From: Apiosordaria backusii
Lineage: Eukaryota > Ascomycota > Sordariomycetes > Sordariales > Lasiosphaeriaceae
Length of the DNA stretch: 64,000 bases
NCBI GenBank assembly: GCA_030549205.1
Contig: JAUKTV010000007.1
Location: forward strand, 744,001 to 808,000
Direction: 5' to 3'
Made by a program: the position numbers and the translations under genes
The notes under the pieces: model-generated
Database searches by the model: none
Told to the model about the DNA's origin: nothing
Seen by the model: the letters and a program-made list of their open reading frames with translations, nothing else
Shown: positions 10,732 to 21,985 of the stretch, piece by piece
How positions within the stretch are numbered: position 1 is the first letter of the stretch
Layout of the letters: each line of letters begins with the position of its first letter

Positions 10732-11889
10732 ATGTCGTCAGACGCGATGGATGCCTATTGGCAGTTACAGCCACTCGCGCGAACACTCGCGACCGCGATT
10801 TTCATCACATCGATCGGTGGGCATATGGGCTTGATCCCAATGGAGTGGTTGTACTTCCACTCTTCGGTCGCCATCTTCAAGATGCCACCTCAGATTTGGC
10901 GGTTCATCACCACCTTCCTCTTGAGCTCTCCCAAGCTGGGTATCATCTTGGATCCATACTTTGGTATGGTCATTCCGCCCTCTTCAAGTTTGAAGACGGA
11001 AGTTGTCTGACTGAGTTTGTCACAGTCTATCAGTATTTGAGCCAGATCGAGGCCGGGAACCCCAAATTCCAGAGGAAGGAGGATGTTCTCTGGTACCTGA
11101 TAACGGTCAGCGGCATCATCTTGGTAGGTCTCTCTCTCTTTACGCACTTGGCTTCTATCTTTTCACACTACACAAATCACCTCGAAATATCTGCCCGCAT
11201 AGTGCTGTCTCCTAACTATAGCGGTTCCTGGAATCGAGGAAGATCACCCTCGCATCTCGGCCGGCCCTCTTTCGCTTTACGGGTCGGTCCGCGGTGCGGG
11301 CATGGTGGGATGCCATGGATGACCCGAGCGTACTCAATACGTCTCGGTGTGGTTTTTCGGCGCTCTACATTTTTTCACCCGGGGAATCAGTTTCTGTTTG
11401 ACCATGTAATCAATCAGACAGCTAACCGTAAACCAATAGCTGCTCACTCAGTATTTCCTGGGCTTTGAGCCTTTCCTGCTCGGTGCCTTGATTATGGCGC
11501 TGTGCTACACGGGCTCGCAAGATCAACGCGGCATGAAGGCCAACTTTTTCTTCTTCACCGTTCCGGCCCAGCTTGTTCCGTATTGCATGCTCGGCATGTC
11601 CGTCATTATGAACCCTGCTGCTCTGCCCCAACAGATTTGCGGTCTTTTGGCTGCCCATCTCCATGACTTTTTGGTTCGGCTCTGGCCCGAGTTTGGAGGT
11701 GGCAGGAATTGGTTGGCCACGCCAGCGTTTGTGTCTCGTCTGGTCACCACACCGAGATTGCTTCAACGTGAATACGGCACGGGTATCCGCCCAAGGACTC
11801 AGACGTCGGGCAGCTCCACGGGCGCCTCGACCGGCTCCGTGCTTCCCGATTCGTGGCGGACGAGGGGTACCGGACATCGGTTGGGCTGA
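10732..11889 (+). CDS. Derlin family ER membrane protein (ERAD)
   Basis: Derlins are inactive rhomboid-fold proteins that help retrotranslocate misfolded proteins from the ER. Three exons (10732..10963, 11026..11123, 11440..11889) give 259 residues. Introns are 62 and 316 bases; the second is the longest in the window, and I saw no credible extra exon in it. Family features include the N-terminal block PLARTLATAIF..GLIP, the FWRF-like PQIWRFITTFL, and several hydrophobic segments up to about residue 180 including YTGSQDQRGMKANFFFF. A hydrophilic Ser/Thr/Arg tail of about 70 residues follows. I cannot separate the Der1 type from the Dfm1 type with confidence. Confidence 0.9.
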
Positions 11890-12627
11890 TGAGCAGGATG
11901 GAATGGACGTATGTACAAATTGTAGTATTTAATTACCAAGTCATGGAAGGCTCTGGGTCGGGTCCTTTGTTGTGCTGGGGTCAAGATGCTAGTAGTTGTC
12001 CAGAACTAGCGTGTGAAGATATCCCAGCATGCCACATTTCTACATTGCAGATTGCTGGAAGGTCTTTTCACGCTGGTTCTGGACAACTACTAGCATCTTG
12101 ACCCCTAGCAAGACATAGGTGAAGATACCCCTTTGCGTTTTAATCCCAGGACACATCCAGCGGGCGTACAAAAATATAAGAATGGTCTTAAAAACATGTT
12201 GAAATACACGTTTTGCTGCTGGGTGATCTATAGGACATTTGTTTATCTACTGATGTGAAATCTGCCAACCGAAGGCAAGATCTGATAACCTTGTGCCTGT
12301 GTATCTGAGAACCCGTTATTTTGTCGATCGTAGTATCTCTGTCCTGTCCTGTCCTGTTCTGTTGATCCTAATTTGATGTGTATAGCTATATATATCGAGT
12401 AAATAATAACTTTGAAGATACCTACCCAGTTTTGAACTCCCCAGTCCAGCTAAAAAGAGCCCAAGAAAAAATCAAGTCACCTTGCCTGCTGCCCATTGTC
12501 CTTTATCCTAATCCTTATTTCCTAGACCTTCCTTTACCTCCCCTACCTATCCCATATCCCGTCCATCCATCCAACGCCAACGCGAAAATTCCCAAAACAA
12601 TACTTGTAAGTAAGAAAAATCTGACTA
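11890..12627. other. intergenic between Derlin and a membrane-protein gene
   Basis: The gap carries two convergent 3' flanks. Its only notable structure is the long inverted repeat at 11973-12109, listed separately. No coding region is supported. Confidence 0.5.
11973..12109. repeat. long inverted repeat (hairpin), 37-base arms
   Basis: The left arm 11977-12013 and right arm 12069-12105 are reverse complements with one mismatch in 37 (T against C, which would still pair as G:U in one RNA strand). After a one-base bulge, pairing continues for about four more bases outward. The 55-base loop contains a smaller CCAGCA/TGCTGG pairing. It starts about 85 bases after the Derlin stop codon, so it could lie in the Derlin 3' UTR. 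I see no clear flanking target-site duplication. Confidence 0.9.
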
Positions 12628-13923
12628 CTACCAAATATCACTCCCCCTCCCAATCTCAATCTCGGCATAATGCCTATTCCCCCTTCCACTTTGCCCTCCT
12701 CCTCCTTGCCCCTGTCTTTGCGTCGAACCACCACCACCACCACCACCACCACCACCACCACCAGAAAGCCTTTTCCGTCGGGACTTCTTCTTCTTCCCTC
12801 CCTGCTGCTGCTGCTGCTGTTGTTGTTGTTGTTGTTCCTGCGACAGTGGTGGTGGTGGTGGTGGTAGTCCCCCCGAGTTGGGCTGGGAGTGTGTCGTGCC
12901 CCCCCCACCACCTGAACCGGACAAGCTCCTCTCCCTGAAAGTTCGCTTATCTGGATGATGTTGTTGGTGGAGGTGGTGTTGGTGCTGGTGGTAGTACTGG
13001 ATGTCGCTTTCGTCGTACTGCTCTTCTCCCTTGCCACCACCATTGAGGGAGGCGGCGTCGGAAGAGGAGTCGTCGTCGTAGATTTGGTCACGGGTGTTTC
13101 GTTCTTTTCTCTTCTTCTTGTTTTTGGGGGGTTTGTGGTAGGGTGGTTGGGGTGGTTGGTAGTGGTCGGGAAAGGCTAGGGGGCCGGAGATGGTGGTGTT
13201 TTGCTTTCCTGGTAGGGGCGCGCTTCCGGTTGTGGAGAGGAGATTGAGGCGGGGAGGGAGTTTCTTTTGGGATGATGAGGAAGAGGAGAGGTAGCCTGGG
13301 GAGGAGGAGGGGGAGGCGAAGGTGTTGAGGTTGAGGGGGGAGGGGCGTTGGGAGCGTTGGATTGGGAGGCCGGGGGCGAGGGAGGAGTCGGTTGATTCTT
13401 GGTTGGGGTCTTGGAGGAAGGTAGAAGAGGGGTGTGGTTGCTGTTGTTGTTGGATATGTGGAGAACCGAACTGAGGGGTTGCTTGAGGGGTGGAATGGTT
13501 TGATACTGGAATACCGCGGACCATGGCTCGGGGGATGTAGGCTGGATGAGTGGGCATTGCGCTGCCGGGACCGGAACTGGAGTTGGTGCTCAGCGGAGAA
13601 AAGGGGTAGGCAGCTTTTTCGGGGGAATAGCTGTAAGAGCCGCTATCTTCGCGATGTTGATGCTGTTGTTGAGGGTTGTTCATCTTGTAGTCGAGTGTAT
13701 AAGACACGGCTGGGAGCACGGCGCCGCGAGAGACATCTTCCTCGGAGTCGGTGCGGTAGAGGTCGTCTTCCCGGTCAAACTGCCGGTTTCGTCGCCAGTA
13801 AAGGATAAAGAGGCCGGCTGCGCCGATGAAGAGGGCTCCAGATCCGCAAGCAATTCCTGCTATGGCACCGGGGGTGAGGCTGGTGCTGGGCTCGGCGTCC
13901 CGTTGACGAACATGGGACGCCAT
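12628..13923 (-). CDS. single-pass membrane protein with long low-complexity cytoplasmic tail
   Basis: The supported coding part runs from an ATG at 13923 to a stop at 12628 (431 residues). A membrane segment of Gly/Ala/Leu type (GAIAGIACGSGALFIGAAGLF) begins at about residue 19 and is followed by the stop-transfer YWRRNRQF. The tail is rich in Pro, Ser, Gln, Lys and poly-Gly, with a distinct C-terminus YAEIEIGRGSDIW that looks conserved. The ectodomain is suspiciously short and there is no signal peptide. Upstream minus-strand sequence (13930-14310) shows intron-like signals, such as ACTAACC before a CCAG near 14101 and a GTAAGT at about 14273, and a Cys-containing stretch near 14160-14225. 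One or more N-terminal exons are therefore likely but unresolved. Function unknown. Confidence 0.75.
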   Translation of the reverse strand: MASHVRQRDAEPSTSLTPGAIAGIACGSGALFIGAAGLFILYWRRNRQFDREDDLYRTDSEEDVSRGAVLPAVSYTLDYKMNNPQQQHQHREDSGSYSYSPEKAAYPFSPLSTNSSSGPGSAMPTHPAYIPRAMVRGIPVSNHSTPQATPQFGSPHIQQQQQPHPSSTFLQDPNQESTDSSLAPGLPIQRSQRPSPLNLNTFASPSSSPGYLSSSSSSQKKLPPRLNLLSTTGSAPLPGKQNTTISGPLAFPDHYQPPQPPYHKPPKNKKKRKERNTRDQIYDDDSSSDAASLNGGGKGEEQYDESDIQYYHQHQHHLHQQHHPDKRTFRERSLSGSGGGGGTTHSQPNSGGLPPPPPPLSQEQQQQQQQQQQQGGKKKKSRRKRLSGGGGGGGGGGGGSTQRQGQGGGGQSGRGNRHYAEIEIGRGSDIW

Positions 13924-16900
13924 ATTCAAAGAGAAGGACTGCTTGTAGCCAAGCAGTCTGTGCTATTCGCAGAGGAGACTAACTCGACTCTCCTTCACCC
14001 GGTAGTCCCAAAATAGCGGGCATAGGATCCGGAAGATATCAAGCGTGAATCCTGCAAAGAGGGAAGAAAGCAAGGCTTGAAAAGAAAAGCAGCCACTGGG
14101 CTGGACATGGTTAGTATATCTCACTTGAGATGGTGGGGGAGATGAGCAATACAGATTACCTAGCCCTGCTCATGCAGTTGGTCTTGCTCGCCACCGACTG
14201 TAAGCCTGGCTGGTTGCACAGTACAATTACTCTACAGTGAGTAAACATCAGAAAGTAGCACCGTCCAACTTACACGCAAGCAACTGGCCATCCACAGACC
14301 CTATAGCGCTTCTGTCAAACAAGTTGAACCAAAGAGATGATAACTGAAGATGCTATCTCTTACCTGTGTCTTCGATTGTTCCATTTCCTTCATATTTGCC
14401 TGGATTGTGTCCTGAATGAGACCTCACACTCAGCGCACTGGGTCGTCGGCAGCCCATGTCGTTCATCGGGCCTTGTTGCATGCAGGCTTGCCAGGCCCTG
14501 GGGAGATGTGCTTGGGGGCCAGCGCTGCGACCCAATCACGGCAAGCACAGGGACGGGACAGACATGTTGCTGAATGAACCAGAGCCAAGCATCTTCGATG
14601 GTGGAGGAAACCGACAAGGCAGTGTGGGAGGGTCGATGCAACCACCGGCTGGCCAATGGTGCCACGTCCAGATTCGTTTCACGGGCGCGTAAAAACTGCT
14701 GACGGATAGTCCCGGGCGGCGCTGAATGGCCAGACAAGCGAAACATCTTCTGTCTTCCTGCAAAGATCTACCGTGTGTTTCCCCAGGCTCAAGATGGAGG
14801 GTGAGCCGTCGGACATGTCAGTCCAATGACAGCTGGTGGAAGCCAGAGCTGGAGAGAGAGAAAGGTTGGCCAACCAGGAGAGATGGTCAATGGTCTTCTG
14901 GTACTGGGAAATAAGCTTGCACACAGTTTTGCTGAGCTCTTCGTCTTCTTTCGCGGAATGGTCCCCGGTTCTCAGTCTTGTTCGAAAGAAGGAAGAGCGG
15001 CCGGTTCCTCCGCGGGAGCGGTCCCCGCGCTTCTTCGCTTCTTTTCATCACATCGCAACTAAGAATGGCTAGCAACGGGAGCCATCGCTTGGCTTTGCCT
15101 AAGGCAAAGCTTGGCAGGTACGTACCCCCCCAGTGATCACCAGCCTTATCGTACGCTAGGCACTTCCATATTTTGATGCAGGACATTCATCCACCCACTC
15201 AGGTGGCCATACGCAAACAACAACAGAACCAACAGCATAATGCAATAACCATTCATTCCCAGCGACGTGGGTTGAATATGGCCAGTCCCTACCAGGATTC
15301 TCCGCACCATAAAGTGAAAATGGAGGGGCAGGTGATATCGACTGGACCGTGATGATCGCCTGGACCAGCAGAAGAGGGATGGTCGCCCGGCGCTTAGAAC
15401 CGCCCTGCCGGGTCCGCACAGTTATCCCGACGGGAGAGGATTGCCGAAACCGTTCAAAGGCACACTCGTCTTGGAGAAAGTTAAGTTCGCCAGCTTTTGG
15501 AGGGTGGGCTGCCGCCGTGCGGCCTGCAGAGACGACTCGCTTCATGGACCACCACCATGGGAAAGCAAGGCGGCCGCCATCGGCCTTTCGGACCGAATTT
15601 TGCTGGATCGAGGGCACTGATGACACACCGAATAACATGAAGATGACCTGGAATGGAACAGCTGGGAAATCGCCACTCATTACTTGACGATAACCATCGG
15701 AAGGGTAGCTGACCATGGACCATGGACCCGAAGATGGCGCATTCTGCTTCCTAGGTCTAGAACCTAAAGCTGTCATTGATCATGCCAGATTTCAAGCCAC
15801 GAACTTCTGAGGCTGGCCGCTGCAGGCAGGGCCCTCGGAAATTCACGCAAGGTGTCAACACACTGTGTAACGCCCCCCAAGACATATTCAGGTTTTACTG
15901 GATGTTGGTTTCCGAGACCTGGCCTTCTCTCGTCTGCCAAAGGGAGAAAGGAAATCAGCAGGTCTTTTGGAGATTTCATTTGCCACAGGCTGAGGAGCGC
16001 AGACTGGATCAGTCATACTGCACCGTACCTGCAGTAAATTGCTGTTGTGTATCCTATAGCGCAGGTCGCCTTTCAGCAATCTCAGAGGATCCGGTTCTAA
16101 CCATGGCCCTTCCAGCTGAATCAGTCACCGGTCCTGACGTTCAAGACTCTCACGCGGCTGGTGATGGTGCCATGTTTCGTAATAGAAGGCAGACAGCTCG
16201 ATAAGCTGCCACGTCAAGCAAATATGCTTTGTTTCCTCTTCGTCTGTGGCTGCGGAGCCTTGCCGGACAACAGAGGTTCCAGGCGTACGTAATCCAGAGA
16301 ACAACCTGATAGGGTAGATATGGTCGTACACTACCAAAGCACCAGAAGTTTCGCCAAGCTTAAAGTTGCGTGATAGGTGACAACGACACCGAATATTAAC
16401 AATGTCCCACAGTGTGTGTCGTCCTACCTACTTTGAGCAGGATCGCGATCAAAGCAATATCAACAAAAGCTGGCAACCTAAGCAAGTCATCATGCAACAG
16501 GCTAGGATCCAGAAGCAAACAACAAGACAACCAAGGTCACGGAAGCCTTACCCACCCCAGACGACTTGAAATCTCATCATGAGCTTTTGTTCAAAACACG
16601 GGTAGCGACGGTCGAAGTGTGAAGATCCTGGCTGAGGAGCATCCTAACTTGGGTTGAGACAACTGAATCAGGAAATCACAGCCTGCAATTTGGTAAGACG
16701 GTCTGGGATGACGGGAATTTGAGAGACGGCCAGATAAGCTTGGGAAGCGTCGCGAACAACCAGGAGAAATCAAGCAAGACAATGAAACAGATCTGGTGTC
16801 ATGGGAGCGTTGGCACACCTCCATTCGATCTTGGTTGAAAGAAACCCTCCACCATCACCGATTGCCACACTCAATATCACATCATCTAGCACGCAACCCG

Positions 16901-17290
16901 GCCAAGTTACGAGAAGCAATCACTGGAGATGTTCCGGTTCTGAATCAACATGCGAGACATCTCAACGGTTGCATACTGTCTGACAGAATCTATCAACAAA
17001 GTCACCCGAGCTCTCAATAATCGCACTACATGATGCAAAGATGCGATCTATCGTGGAGGCGACGTGCGTGTTTGCTTCACTAGGATTGTTACATCCGTTG
17101 TCAACACGAGAATATGTCCGGCGGTGAGGGAAGCTACTAGGTTGGTCACATCATGGTACAACGGAGCCCGTCCGTCGGTGATTTTATGGGGTATAAGATG
17201 GCCGTCACTTAGATCTCTTTTCAGCTGAACCAACAACAACTAGATCTGATCATCAACTATCGTTAGCAAGACAAGCATCAGCACAACACT
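13924..17290. other. 3.4-kb gene-poor region
   Basis: The first 400 bases probably hold upstream exons or leader of the minus-strand membrane-protein gene. Beyond that I find only short ORFs of mixed composition, the largest being 206 codons at 15156-15776 minus, with no recognisable motif. A near-perfect palindrome with arms CTTTGCCT/AGGCAAAG sits near 15094-15110. This is the largest gap in the window. A species-specific small gene or a non-coding RNA cannot be excluded. Confidence 0.4.
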
Positions 17291-18649
17291 ATGCGCCATT
17301 TCAGGACTCTCCTCCCTCTCTCTCTAGCCTCTTTAGGAGCAGCAGAGATCGTCGGCCAGTGGACGGCCTGGACTCTCTCCCGAACCTGTTCCAATGACGG
17401 CGGCTCCTGCACCTATCATCTGGCTCTGGACCAGAACCCAAATGCCAAAACCGATCTCAGCAGCTGCATATGGACCGTCGTATCTGCGAACCCAGCCATC
17501 AAGCCGGCCAACCAGTCTGACTTTGCCAATGTCCAATGCGGAGCAAAGCTCTCACTGAACGGGGGATGGAGTGCTGAGGGCTTCTACACCATCGTGCCCA
17601 CCGACACCATGGCCAAGGCTTATGCCTTTTTTGGCTTCACAGACGAAGAAATACAAAATGGGAAGGCTGCGACGCCGAGACAGAGACCTGCGTACCGGGT
17701 TGGCAGCTTCAGCGAGGGCGAGCACCCTGACTTAGGCCTGGGGAAAATGGACAAGCACATGAAGATGGAGAAGAGAGGAAGCCTCTTCCCCGGTCCAGAC
17801 CACACGGAAAGGGAGCCCTTCCGCGGCCCCTTCTACTGCAAACATCACCCAACAGCCGCAGGCTGTCCAAGAGCCTTCAACGCCAAAAGGGAAAAGAAAA
17901 TGAATCAAGGCGACCACTCTGTACAAACCCCTAAGCATATCATCGCCATGACCTCAAACCAACAACAAGACTCCTCCTCCTCCTCCTCCTCGCAAAAGAT
18001 GGGCAAGATGATGCAAATGGAGAAGAGACAGAGTGGCATCAAGAAGCAGGCCATGCTGTTGCACACCGAAAAGCAACAACAACAACAACAGCAACAACAA
18101 CCCTCCTCAAACACAATGGCGGACACCCCCTCCGACTCCGCCGACGAGCAGCAAACCTGGCAAATCCGCTCCCTCTCCCGACGTAATTCTTCCTCCCCTC
18201 CCCCCTCCCACCCTCATCACATCCCACACAGATACTAACCACCCCCTCTTGTCTCTGCAGTAACCAACTACCCCCTCAACCTAACCCTCTTCACCTTCTC
18301 CATTTTTTCCACCACCTCGGAAGCAACACCACCACCAGCGCTCCTGGCAAATTGCACAATCGAAATCCCCTCCTCCTCCCCAACCAAATCCTGGTACGGC
18401 CAACGCTGTCGCGATCCTTTGGATGTCACAAACACCAAAGTAGACTTCACCGTAGGATGGGGGTACAAGGCGGACACCGACTCCGCCGTCATGACAGTCT
18501 GTCGCCCTGGTACTGGGATGGCTTGGTTCGGGTGGGATGGTGTTAGTAGTAACATGATGAGCGACCAGCAAAGGAATGGGAGGGATAAAGTGGAGGTGGT
18601 TTTTGGGGACTCGAAGCGGGAGAGGGTTCATGAGGTGAGCTGTACTTGA
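17291..18649 (+). CDS. secreted Cys-containing protein with internal Kex2-type sites
   Basis: Exons 17291..18182 and 18261..18649 give 426 residues. The 78-base intron has donor GTAATT, branch ACTAACC and acceptor TGCAG. A clear signal peptide spans about residues 1-18. The N-terminal part has Trp- and Cys-rich blocks (WTAWTLSRTCS, CIWTVV), and the C-terminal part a matching block (WYGQRCRDP, GWGYKADTDS, CRPGTGMAWFGW). The two are separated by about 150 residues of Ser-, Gln- and Lys/Met-rich low complexity. That spacer contains MEKR at two places (dibasic ends at about 162 and 246) in similar KM..MEKR contexts, plus other KR and RR pairs, so cleavage by Kex2 in the secretory pathway is possible. 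I do not recognise a named family; an extracellular or effector-like role is inference. Confidence 0.8.
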
Positions 18650-18880
18650 ATGACATTTTTCTTTTCGAGAGTAAGAGGAAAGAAAGAATAAGGGGGTGGA
18701 TTTTGCGATGATTTTTGACAGGGGGCGCAAGTCTTGAGTAATGATTTAAGTAGCCTTGTTTTATCAAGAATAATACAAAAAAATGAAGCTGTCTATGTCT
18801 ATGTCTAATCTATGTTTACAGTAACATTTGTACAGGTCCTCACCCAGCCATTACCTTCCCTGATATCGACCAATCCAAAT

Positions 18881-20265
18881 CTATTCAATTACGATCAACT
18901 TCCTCCTCACAGGATTAAACTCCGTATTAAACTGATACTTCCCCTCTCCTTCCATCGCCACATCATGCTTGATGGCCTCCAGATGGATCTCTGTCGCCAT
19001 GGCATTCAAGAAGTTGCAGATGGGCTTGGGATGCCACCTCCCACCTCCCATCTCGAACCAGGAGAGATGACCGCCCAACGAGGTCGTGCAGAGAACTGTG
19101 TAAGGGTTTACGGCGAACTCCTGGTAGGGGATGGCTTCCCTGACGGCGATTGGGTCGTCAAGAGCGGAAATGGCAAGGAAGGGAATCCGGATGGCGAGGA
19201 TGGCGTCGCAGGAGGAGGCGTCGCGGTAGTAGGCGTTTTCTGTTGGGTAGCCCCATGTTACGGTTCTATTTGCGGGTTAGATGACTGAGATGATGGAGAG
19301 AGGGGGGAAATTAGGGGGAGACTTACTGGACAGCACGGTCAAACTCGTGGAGGTAGGTGACGTTTTGAACGCGGTCGTAGTCGACGTTGGTGTACTTGAG
19401 GATTTGCTCCTTGTGGTTTTCGAAGAGTTTTTTGAGGTTGTCTTCAACAACTGTCAGTGATACGCTGCCAAGAATGAGAAAAGGGTGACTTACTGCCCAT
19501 AACCTTGGAATAAACCTCCTTTCCTAACCAGGTACTTTGAAGGCCTTTGTTGGATACTTCCAAATCAAACGGGTTGCTCACAGCAATAGCCGCCTTGAGG
19601 GGGCAGTTTGCACCCTCTTCACCAACATAATTGGTCATGATATTCGCCCCAAGCGAGAAACCAATACCAAACAGCGGCCGATTGGGAAACGTCTTCCTCG
19701 CCCACCTGATAAACTGCCTCACATCCCAAGTAGCCCTCGCGTTGAACAGCACCCCAGTGGTAACCTTGCTGCTGGCACAACCTCTCGCATTGACCACGCA
19801 AACCTCCCACTTCCCACCGTCCAAAACCAGCGGGGCAATAGCATGCCTAAGATAAATCTCATGCGACCCCCCCGAAAGCCCATGAAGCGCAATCAGCATT
19901 GGCTTGTTGTCGTCAGATCCAATCCCGTCAAACTCCCCCTCTGAGAAACAAGCCGTTCTGGGGGGTAGCTCTTCGTCAACATCCTGATGAGGGGGCACAA
20001 CAAAATCGACAGCAAAAGTCCCGGCGTAGGTCTTGTGGTCGGCGTCAAAGATCTTTCTGCGGTAGTAGATTTGCGGGCCGTGCTCCTTGACTGCTGTATA
20101 CATGGTCTGGAGGTGGCCGTTGAACAGCAGGGGGTTCATCTGGCATTTTGGGACGGCGGACTCGACGACCTTGAGGAGGTCGGTTTTGGTGCCATCTTTT
20201 TTGGTTAGAGGTAGGGGGGTGGCCGCGTGGGCAAAGTCGATTTTGGCGCGGCCGAGCCAGTCCAT
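18881..20265 (-). CDS. alpha/beta hydrolase of the Eht1/Eeb1/ABHD1-3 type
   Basis: Three minus-strand exons (20265..19494, 19450..19327, 19265..18881) give 426 residues. The first intron is only 43 bases (GTAAGT..GACAG), the second 61; both joins keep a continuous family-like sequence. The N-terminal NGHLQTMY block, the nucleophile elbow GFSLGAN (Ser at about 204), the acid region ISALDDPI and the catalytic His in GGHLSWFE are all present. In yeast, Eht1 and Eeb1 make and break medium-chain fatty-acid ethyl esters, and animal ABHD1-3 are lipases. The exact substrate here is not readable. Probably membrane- or lipid-droplet-associated by analogy. Confidence 0.92.
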
Positions 20266-21985
20266 TGCTTTGAGGTGAAGTCCCCGGCGGGGGAGGGTTG
20301 TGCGGAGGGGGGACAGGGCGGCGGATGAGCCGGACTTGGGGGGGAAAGGTGAGGAATGGTAGAAATAAGGGATATGAAAGAGAGTGTAGTTCTTGAAATC
20401 CAGATATAAAAAGGGACCGGACCAAAGCCAAGACTGCGCGATGGAACCCCGTTGGACTAGGTCGCAGGTAGGTGGAGATCAAGGCGGGATATGGGGATTG
20501 AGATGATAGCTGCGGTTCGGACTATAAGTTTGGGGGTGATGTAGTACAAATGAGATGTTTCTATGTCTACGGAGAATCCATGGTGGAACAGAAAGATATA
20601 GATCGAGAAAAATGCAATCAATGGACAGATTATGCAAGCCTTGACTCTGGTGTGAGTTTCGTGTTTCCGTTCTTGGAAGATGTAAGTGCCGAGGCTCGGT
20701 TTTGGGGCAAACCCGTCACCGTCTCCCAGCCTCGGTCGGTGCCAAGATTAAACGTCTCTTTGAGATATCAACACTTCCAATCTTTTCCCATATTAGATAA
20801 TTGTTCTCTTGACAATATTGACGTATGTGAAACGCTTATGGATGAAGATAAGCGGTCTACTATGGAAAGGGCGGAAACTGTTCAGAACTCTCGCCCAATA
20901 GAGGGCCAGGCCGTCCGAACTTTGGTGGGGCCTCCTGGGCCATCCCACCATCCCACCATCCCAACAGCGGGGCATACTTGGGATTCCAGGTCTGGTCGAG
21001 GGGCAAGTTGGTTGCTGATTGTAGCAGGATCACCTCTTTGGGCAGCTAAAGACTGTTACTTCTGATATAAGTTTGATTCAAGGCCAGAACCTATAAGCTC
21101 GGGAACCCTGTGCACAAATCACACTTTTCTTCTGCCTGATTCGTCATCTCAAACGCACCAAAGAAAAACCCACCTCAGCAGCTACCCCGCCAAAAACTAG
21201 CAACGACATTCCGAGCTGTGTTGACAAGTCCATAGCTCCTGTGTTCAACAAACCCAACACAGCAGCAGCAGCCTTGCAGGAAGAGAGGGGTATCTTGTTT
21301 ATTCCCAGTTGATTGCCCATTCCCTTGCCCGCCGCTTCCAAGCCGAACCTCAGCAGGAAATCTGGGGTAGGCACACCCTCTGTCGACCATCATTGGCCTC
21401 TTCCCATTGACGAGGTGGCTAGGCAGCAAACGTCTTATACACCGGTATGTATGTCAGATTCGAGCGCAGTAGCTCAACACCCCCTCCTTGCCTGCCACCA
21501 ATATCGTCTTGTCTTTTTTCTTTCGCCGTTCTGGTGCCGCCTTGTTGGACATGTGTGATAGTTTCTAGACTGGGGACACAGCCGTTGTTTGCTTGAACGA
21601 GTATCTCACTCAGCTGGGGGTGTTACCTTGCACATTTTTTGTTGCTCCCTTAGTTCTGAACTGGGTTTCGTGGTTCTTCCGACATTGGCCACGCTCGTCT
21701 CACATTAAGATGCCAACATGGTATCGGTTGCTTGGAGGGCTCTCATACGGGCTGGGAGCTCTTCATTTCACCGTCGGCCTACAAGAGACTTTGGACTATG
21801 GGTATGCTCTGGTCTATCACACACCACTACGCTGAAACGATATGCCCCTAGGCTTCTTTGTGCTGTGCCTCAGCCTCTACCATTACCATGCCTCTATGTT
21901 ATTCACGGATTTATACTCACTGCCCATCTCGTCTTGCCCTGTAAAAGCTAGTCACTAACATGCTGTTAGATCCGTCCCCAGTCTT
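20266..21985. other. intergenic, divergent promoters and probable spliced leader
   Basis: The gap lies between the hydrolase (minus) and the M16 peptidase (plus). A donor-like GTATGC at 21802 and an acceptor at 21981, preceded by CACTAAC, suggest a 5'-leader intron ending four bases before the peptidase ATG. ORFs at 20550-21065 and 21593-21835 show no family features and are not called. Confidence 0.45.

Noticed and set aside
12720..12870. CACC/GTTG simple repeats suggesting a microsatellite locus
   Set aside because: They encode poly-Gly and poly-Gln tracts of the membrane protein on the minus strand, so they are coding low complexity.
15156..15776. 206-codon ORF on the minus strand in the gene-poor gap
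   Set aside because: It starts with ATG but has no domain, signal peptide or splice context; it could be chance. It is kept as a question under the gene-desert finding.
20550..21065. 171-codon plus-strand ORF
   Set aside because: Mixed composition, no recognisable motif, and it lies in a promoter region.
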